NCBI RefSeq assembly: GCF_035046505.1
Contig: NC_089822.1
Coordinates: 268,905,024-268,969,023 of the forward strand
Length of the DNA stretch: 64,000 nt
Reading direction: 5' to 3'
DNA from: Tiliqua scincoides
Lineage: Eukaryota > Chordata > Lepidosauria > Squamata > Scincidae
This document shows, piece after piece, positions 30,959 to 39,900 of the stretch. The notes below the pieces were generated by a model, which ran no database searches, was not told the origin of the DNA, and was given only the letters and a program-made list of their open reading frames with translations. The position numbers and the translations under genes were made by a program. The number at the start of each line of letters is the position of its first letter. Position 1 is the stretch's first letter.

Positions 30959-30972
30959 TTAACTGATGAGTG
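30959..30972 (-). CDS. beta B exon 6, C-terminal residues and stop
   Basis: After acceptor TTCTCTGTCTGCAG the exon reads CACTCATCAGTTAA, giving ALIS-stop as in gene A. Confidence 0.8.
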
Positions 30973-33900
30973 CTGCAGACAGAGAAGGGAGAAGAGAGAG
31001 AAAAAGTCATGATTAGGGAGGGAAAAGAATTTGAAAAAGGCCCTGCTGTCCAAGCTTAGGGGGCAACACATGGAGATCAAAAGGGAATCAAAAGGGCAAG
31101 TGGTCCAGACAGCCAGAATCTCCATCAGGAAGGCTTCTCTTTTTACCAGTCTGCCTTAAAGCAGACTTAGAGAAAGCAACAGCCCCACCTGCTGCCAAGT
31201 AGATAAATAACTCCACTAGGTGACTGACATATCCAGCTTTCTGAAGGCTTTTATCCTATCTACACAGTTCCCCGACCTCTCGGGGCTAAAAACAGCAGAA
31301 AAGACACACTTGTGGGTTTCCCAGCATTCATATACCGCATTCAGCCACTAGAGTTGCTGAATATAATGCATGTGAGGGAAAGAAATGGCTGAATGTGGTA
31401 TATACGCATGCTGGGAGACTTGAAATACACCACAGATACTCACCTACAGGGCAAAAATTTTTTGCCTAATAATCAAGCTTAAATTATCATCTTGACTTAT
31501 CTCCAAGGTCAGAGGGCAGAACTATTAACAGTATTTTATTAACAGTATTTATATACCGCTTTTCAACTAAAAGTTCACAAAAGTTTGATTACAGAGAAAA
31601 ATCAAATAACTAAATGGCTCCCTGTCCCAAAAGGGCTCACAATCTAAAAGGATGCAAAACAACACCAGCAGACAGCCACTAGAACAGACACTGCTGGGGT
31701 GAGGTGGGCCAGTTACTCTCCCCCTGCTAAAAAAAGGAGCATCCACTTGAAAAAGTGCCTCTTACCCAGTTAGCATGGGTTAAACTTTTCAACTCTGAAA
31801 AGGCTGCACATGTGGCCCCAGGGCCGGGGTTTGGAGTGGGCTGCCCCAGTAGCCAGGACATGGGAGTGGGGTGGGTGGAACAGGGCAGTAACTTGGAAGA
31901 GCAGAGAAAAAAGTTACCTGCAGGTGAAGGGATTGCAGGCCCTGAAAAAAAGAAAAGAGAAAAGAGTCCAATTGAATGAGGAGCCCCCCAAGATCAGACC
32001 AACCCTCTGCCAGATCAAAATGCCATAGTGGAAAATGTGGGACTGTTGTGTATAAAATAAAATAGACACACACTGTCTGCTGCACAGGGGGGTTCAGTTT
32101 GGAAATGTTGCTGGCGTCCTTCAGTCTTGGAAGATTCTGGTATCGCGCTCTGAAAGGTGGTTCTGGCACAGCGTCTAGTGTGGCTGAAAAGGCCAATCCG
32201 GGAGTGACAATCCCTTCCACACTGGGAGCAAGTGCAGTCTGTCCCTGGTCTGTCTCCCTGGCTATGGGTCTTCCTTCTTTGCCTCAGTCTGTTGGTCAAT
32301 TATTAATTAATATTTACTCCTCTGCACCCTCCTCAGAATGAATGCACTTTCATTTCCAAACTCTTTGTTTGGTGGATTGGTGGATTGCAATCTTACCCGC
32401 CCCAATGGTGGACATCCTAGGACCTGATCCCATTGGCCAATACCAGCCCAGCGCCAGAACTAAGCACCACAAATGTGCCATAAAGCATGCCAACAATGCT
32501 CACTGCCAGCCTAGCACCCATCCACGCTGGCTCAGCGCTGGCCAGAGGCCACTTGTGCGCCACCTGGAGCTCTTTCCTTGCTCCAGGTGGTGGAAAGGTG
32601 AGTAGTGGTGGGGGCAGGGTGGAGTGGGGGAAAGTAGCGGGGCAGGAAGGGGGTGGGACCAGCAGAGAAATTCCACCAAATCCAGAGCCCGTGTCAGGCC
32701 TCGTGGTTCGACGTGGGGCTGTTTTACTCTGTGGCAGCTAAATAACCAGTGCAGAATCTAGTAGCACCATTGCAGGGCCTCCTCCCTTACCTGGGGGAAG
32801 GGGATGAATGTCCCCTTCCCCTGAGGAGCTGGTTGCGGCTGCCCAGTGACTACTGGATGCAGTGGCAGCCATTTCAGTGCCACTGCTCCTCTGGGTGCAG
32901 GGCCGCCCATGAGATGCTCATAATAGTGAGTAGCTTCTACCACCTGCACATCTGGTTTTAACTCTGTTATGCATGAAATTTGGATTAAAAATACAGGCCT
33001 AACAGATTGGACAAGTGATTGTACCTCAGGACACTCATCAGCCCCAGATTTGGAGCAGAACAGAGATTGACTCTAAGGGTAGGAGCTTAGAAATAGGCCT
33101 GGCCTTGGGAGGGGGGAATCTGCAGGGAGCTGTCTCTATTTGTGCCTCAAGGGAGACAGTCCCTCGAGTGCATCAGAAATGTCATTTCTCAGGCAGGAAG
33201 AGACATTAGTAACAGGAAGGAAGGAAATGGGAGGACAGTCAGTGGTCAGCCAGGGGAGGAGGAAAGCCAGGATGGGGGCGTCAAGTTGGTCCCCAGGAAG
33301 ACTTTCCGGGTCTGCTACATTATCTTCCAGGCCTGGCCCAGTTATGTCCATCTCCCCCCCCCCCCCCAATGTCTGGCCACCAGCCTGAGCAGCAGAGAGG
33401 GATCTCTTGGGAGAGAGGAGGACGGAGGTCTCCAAAGCTTCCGACTGGGGAGAGGGGAACCCCCAGCCAGGTCCACCTCCTGCCCCCAGCATATGCTCCC
33501 CCCAGAGCATGCCATCACCTTTCTTCTTCATCAGGCACAGAGCCAGTCCAGGCACCACGAAGACCAGGCCCAAAAGGAGCCCCACAACCCCTGTCCACAT
33601 CTTGCTCCGGGCGGAGTCCGACTGTGGCTCTGCAGACAGAGAAGGAGACTTGACTCAAAATGGGGCAGGCCTGGAGCTGGCTCAGAGCACCCCTGTCCCA
33701 GGGATGCACCCTTGGGCCAGGGTCTGTCTGCCTGGGCCAAGGGAGGAGGGCCGGGACGTATGATGTACAACTGCAGCGCTTGGATTTCCTACCCCACTGG
33801 ACGCTGGTGGGGGCCGGGAGGCTGGCGTGCTCTACCCGGCAGGCGTAGATGTCTCCGCGTTCCGGCTGCGCCTCCAGCATCACTTGGATGGAGAAGGTCC

Positions 33901-36900
33901 AGTCCCCGTTCCGGATCAGCTTTGTGGACACCACTCTGCTCTCATCCTCCTCCTGCCCGTTCCGTAGCCACCGGACGTTAATCTTTCCAGGGAAGAAGCT
34001 GGCCACAGTGCAAACCAGCAGAGTGTGGTGGGAGGAGGAGTCTATGTCCGTGGGGGTGATCTGCAGTTGGGGCTTCACTGGGGGGGGGGAGACAGAGAAG
34101 GCAGGAGGGGTTCAGATCCTAGAGGGTTCAGTTGGAAAGCAGAGATAGGATACTATTGTAAGCATGCTTTTAGTCTTGAGGCTGCAATGGATAAGCTCAC
34201 CTTCCCTTGTAAGCTATCTGGATACACATTATGCCTTCTGGAAAGGGTGGTTAATATAAATCAGTGGTTCCCAAACTTTTTTGACCTGTGGCTCCCTTGA
34301 CCTACTGACCTTTGGCTGAGGCTCCCCATTATGATACTTTTGGGGGGGGGGTGGAGTAAGCCCAGCCTCAGTAGCACTTCCATTTTCCTCCCTGAAAATA
34401 ATTGGGGTGAAGGGAGCTTGTTTGCTTGCTATGCTAGGATGTGATCCAAGACAGCAAGAGTCAGGCTCTAAGCACCAAATAAGCCATTGGAATTTCCTCC
34501 CCACAGGTGTCTGGCTAAGAAAACAATCCCCTAGTGGCCATTGTTTGTGGCTACCCCTTCTTCAGCTGATGGGACTGTATACACTCACACTAAGGATACT
34601 GCTTTTGGGGGAGGGGTGGAAGGCAGGGTTCCTTGAACACATGTATTCCACAGAGAAGGAAGGGCTCAAGTAAGACCAGGAGGGTGCCAGCATGGCTAAC
34701 GAGCAGTGGCAGGCATAGCCAGGCAAGCACACGGCATAGTCTCTTTAGTGAATGGTTCAAGCAGCTTCCTCATGAGGAAGCCATGGTGTAGTCTTCCTCA
34801 TGAGGAAGCTGCTTGAACCATTCACTAAACAGGCTATTCCGTGTCTCCAAAACTAGATGTGATATGGCAAAACAGATGCCATTTTTGGAATCAGCACCCC
34901 AAATATACCCAGGAATTGGTGTAACATTTAAGGAAGCAAAATGTGCGTTGGCCTGTGTTATTTATACTTATTTATTTTAATTTGCCTGATGATGTCACTT
35001 CCATCATGACATCACTTCTGGTGGGTCTTGAACAGATTGTCATTCTAAAAAGTGGGTCCCAGTGCTAAAAGTTTGAGAACTGCTGCAATAAGGTGTTAGT
35101 AAGTTGACACCTGGGGATGTGTGACACCACTAATGACCAAAATAACTAAAAACAGAGTTTGGAGGAATAATACCAGCATGTTATATATCAATCAATGTGT
35201 CATTTCATGCAGAATGTGTTCTATCTTTGTTCTATCAAATGGTACAGCCAAAAAACCAGTGGGGGCGGAGTGATGTTACATCACCACGCCCACCACCTGG
35301 TGTGTTGCCCCGCCCACTGCATGGGGGGTGACATGCTGGCATCCCACCCTGGGTGATGCGAACCCTAGTGACACCACTGACTTGAACAGATCACGCTGCC
35401 TGAAAAACCACCAAGCCCCCCCCCCCCAAAGAAGGTTTGAGTCTGAGTACCACTGCGAAGGTACAAGGGGGAGATAATATTTCATTTTTCTAGAAAATAA
35501 AAGGACATTGGGGCAAAAAATGAAAACTTAACATGTAGGCTAATGGGTTTGGAGCTGTCTGTGACAGAGCAGGAGAGAGATCTTGTGGTGGTGGTCGACA
35601 GCTTGATGAAAACGTCGATCCAATTTGCAGTGGCAGTGAAGAAGGCTAATTCCATTCTTGGGATCATTAGAAAAGGTATTGAGAAAAAGACGGCTAATAT
35701 TATAATTGTATTGTATTGGCAACCTTCAGTCTCGAAAGACTCTGGTATCGTGCTCTGAATGGTGGTTCTGCAACAGCGTCTAGTGTGGCTGAAAAGGCCA
35801 ATCCGGGAGTGACAATCCCTTCCACACTGGGAGCAAGTGCAGTCTGTCCCTGGTCTGTCTCCCTGGCTATGGGCCTTCCTTCTTTGCCTCTTTGCCTCAG
35901 TCTGTTGGCCAAGTGTCTCTTCAAACTGGGAAAGGCCATGCTGCACAGCCTGCCTCCAAGTGGGCCGCTCAGAGGCCAGGGTTTCCCACCTGTTGAGGTC
36001 CACTCCTAAGGCCTTCAGATCCCTCTTGCAGATGTCCTTGTATGGCAGCTGTGGTCTACCTGTAGGACGCTTTCCTTGCACGAGTTCTCCATAGAGGAGA
36101 TCCTTTGGGATCCGGCCATCATCCATTCTCACGACATGACCGATAATGCTGTTGTACAAATCGAAGTTAGGGCCACACCTGGAGTATTGCATCCAATTCT
36201 GGTCCCCACATCTCAAAAAGGATGTAGTGGAAATGGAAAAGGTACAAAAGAAAGCGACTAAGGGTGCAATCCTAACCCCTTATGTCACTGCTTTCCAGCA
36301 CTGGCACATCGGTGCCAATGGGACATGTGCTGCATCCTGTGGTTCAGTGTCACTCACGGAGTAAGGGAATGTTTGTTCCCTTACCTCAGAACTGCATTGC
36401 CCTTAAGTTAGTGCTGGAAAGCACTGACATAAAGGGTTAGGATTGAACCCTAAGATGATTACTGGGCTGGGGCACCTCCCTTACAAGGGCAGGCTACAGC
36501 GTGTGGGGGACTCTTCAGTTTAGAAAAGAGGCGCCTGAGGGGGGAAATGATTGAGACATACCAAATTATGCAGGGGATGGACAGAGTGGATGGAGAGATG
36601 CTCTTTTCCCTCTCACATAACACCAGAACCAGTGAACATCCACTAAAATTTAGTGCTGGGACAGTTAGGACAGACAAAAGAAAATATTTCTTTATGCAGC
36701 ATGTAATTAGTCTTTCGAACTTCTTGCCACAGGATGTGGTGATGGTACCTGAAGGCCTAGATGCCTTTAAAAGGGGATTGGACAAATGTATGAAAGAAAA
36801 ATTAATAGCAGACTACAAACTGTGATGGGCATGTGTCACCTCCAGGTTTTAGAAGTAGGCCACCTCAGAATGCAAGATCCAGGGGAGTGGCAGCAAGATG

Positions 36901-39900
36901 CAAGTATCTTGTAGTCTAGAGTGCTCCCTGAGGCATTTGGTGGGTCACTGTGAGATGCAGCAAGCTGGATTAGATGGGCGTTTGGCCTGATCCAGCAGGG
37001 CTCTTAAGTTCTTTAGCCCTTTTACAGAACTATTTTACACTTGAAAATCTTAATAACTGCTTTGTGAACTTTCTGTTGAAAAGCAGTATATAAATATTGA
37101 TATTAACAATATTAACAACAACAACAACAACAACAATAATAATAATAATAGAAAATATTTCCAAAGGACTTTTTCTCTGCCTGCCCCCCCCCCCATGTCC
37201 CTGGTTCACATATCTTGAGCCCACACTCATGGTCCTGCATGGTAGTTGGTCCACTGGTGTTTGCTACAGCCCATCCCTCCACCAGACAGACTGTGCTGGT
37301 CATGGGAAGGGAAGGGTCCTGGCTGCAGGGACTCCTGTCAGGCTCCATGGAAGGTCTATGTGTTGGGGTGGGGAGGAGGTGGCAGTTCTGCATGTGATGG
37401 AAATAACTAAGTTTGGTTAAGTTAGGAAAAGCAGTTGTGGGCCTCTGCCTGAAGCCATGTTGGTAGCTAGCTGGGTGCAGTTTGGGATTGTGAGGAAGTT
37501 CTTCATTAAGGCATATTAAAGGAAGTCTTGCTTCTGAGGATAGTGGGAGTGGCTGTACCAGTCTCTGCAGTTAGTAACCTTCACATACAGTGAAAATTGT
37601 TTCAAGAACACCTGGATTGTTAGATGTAGCACAGATGTGGGCTTCAGGATGGGAGGGGGTGCCACCATGAGTAGGTAGCCTTCTGGAAGGTTTGGTGAGT
37701 CCAGAATGACCAGATGTCATAACCTCAAAATAGCACATGGCACTGCAACAGGTAGGACATCAAAGAAAAATGTAGGACATGACAAAATAAAAGGTAAAAA
37801 CACTCATCTATGGATTTCATGTGGTTAATCTGAACACTAGATTACTTATTATTAAATTTAAAAGTATATTACATATAATTTATTGCATATAATTTATTAA
37901 TTGCAAGAAGGCTCTGTGCTGTCTGGTCATAGGGAAAAGGAGGACATTGAAGTTCTTTTCCAGGAGATGAGGCTAAAAAAGAGGACATGTCCTGGAAAGA
38001 GGACATGCCTGGTCACTCTGGGTGGGTCTGACTTCTGATTGGCTTGTGGCTAAGAATTAGGTATAAGAGTCATCCGGTTTGAGAGACTTTTGGCTTTTAG
38101 CTTCTGTCTCTGCAGTGGCCATCTCAGCAGGGGTGGTGCTGACCGTGGCAGTCTTGGCTGCAGGATTACAATCTGGAGGTGTATCCTGGTGAGGGACAGT
38201 CATCGCTATTGTTTTAAGTTCTTGTGTATTGTTGATGCTCTTTGGTCCTGTGACTGGGACGTGCCTGTCTTTGTGTTCACATATCTGTTTTGAGTAAGTG
38301 GATTACAATAAACCTGCTCCCTTCCTAGCAGTGTCCTCACTGGGATCTGGTTGTACCTGGATCCTCTTGAACGCCCAGCTCCAGCCGGTTGCTGTTCCTG
38401 GGCAATGAGCCAGAGCTGGGCCTTAAGCAGGAAGTGTGCCTGAGTGTGGAGTGCTGCCCTGAAACGGGAGCCTGCCCTGCCCAGGAGTGGTGGGGAGTCA
38501 ACGGGTTCTGGCCCGGCTGACCCGAGGGGCACTTCCACGCTGCGGGGGAAGGGCTCCTCCCAGCCCAGGTGCGCATCGCTGCGGGGCCGCCCCGCCCCCG
38601 CCTTCTGTCTCATAAGAACAGCCCCACTGGATCAGGCCATAGGCCCATCTAGTCCAGCTTCCTGTATCTCACAGCGGCCCACCAAATGCCCCAGGGAGCA
38701 CACCAGATAACAAGAGACCTCATCCTGGTGCCCTCCCTTGCATCTGGCATTCTGACATAGCCCATTTCTAAAATCAGGATGTTGCGCATACACATCATGG
38801 CTTGTAACCCGTAATGGATTTTTCCTCCAGAAACTTGTCCAATCCCCTTTTAAAGACATCCAGGCCAGATACCTTCACCACATCCTGTGGCAAGGAGTTC
38901 CACAGACAGACCATACCTGAGTAAAGAAATATTTTCTTTTGTCAGTCCTTACCCGCCCAACACTCAATTTTAGTGGATGTCCCCTGGTTCTGGAGTTATG
39001 TGAGAGTGTAAAGAGCATCTCACTATCCACTCTGTCCATCCCCTGCATAATTTTGTATGTCTCAATCATGTCCCCCCTCAAGCGTCTCTTTTCTAGGCTG
39101 AAGAGGCCCAAACGCCGTAGCCTTTCCTCATAAGGAAAGTCTCCAGTGCGGAGGGGGAGCCCAGCCCCGCGCCGCCGACCCCGCACTCACGCTTCCTGGC
39201 GGAGACGAAGGGGATGTCCATCTCGAAGTTGTGCCGGCAGAAGCGGTCCACCTCGGCCTTCATCTGGTCCAGCTGGACCGGGTCGCGGTTCAAGGTGCGG
39301 GCTGTGGGCTGGCCCAGCTCGGTGACGGCCTGGAAGGTGCCGTGGCGGCTGTCGAAGCGCAGGATCTCCTGGCGGCCCCAGAAGTACCTCTTGAGGAAGT
39401 AGGCGCCCGCGCCCGGCCCGTCGGGGAAGTAGCACTCGGCCCTCGCCTGGCACACGAAGTGCTCTGCGGGAGGAGAAGGAGTGGGCGGGCAGGCGGCCGC
39501 GATTCCTCACCCGCGGGCGCCCGGCCGTCCAGGGGAGCCACCGGCCGGGACTTGCTGCCCGCCCTCGGGCTTCTCGGCAGGTGAGCCTACCTGCGGCTGG
39601 AGCTGAGCATCCGCCCCCCTTCGCGGCCAGGCCCCGATCCTCCGCCTTGCGGCAACCCAGAAGGAAGGAGCGGCGGTCAGGGGGTGCAGGTCACCCAGCC
39701 TGTGCCGCGACCTCCAGGAAGGACCCGGGGCTGGGAGTCCTGCAGGCTGCAACGTGGCCGTTTGGCTCCCCTGCCCGGCAAGGCTCCGAAGCGGAGGGAC
39801 CGCCTGCCGCCTGGGGGAGGCTCCCTGCAAAACTTAGTGCCTTGCCCGCCTCTAGCTACGCCACTGGCTGCAGCGTCAGTGCCGGACTACACTGCAGGGC

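Larger units (their letters stand above)
35503..37018 (+). mobile_element. CR1 LINE 3' part with two nested insertions
   Basis: CR1 sequence runs 35503-35702, 36139-36261 and 36451-37018. A different LINE (35703-36138, opposite strand) and a Harbinger-like MITE (36262-36450) interrupt it. The pieces are collinear with other CR1 copies in this window. Confidence 0.88.

Noticed and set aside
35703-36138. Host zinc-finger protein gene (CSQCGRDCHSRIGL motif)
   Set aside because: The motif is at the C-terminus of a LINE protein, recurs at 32103, and is interrupted and embedded in CR1.
39093-39186. Continuation of beta B exon 2 coding into CR1
   Set aside because: A consensus donor (AGGAAGC/GTGAGT) ends the exon at 39191, as in beta A.
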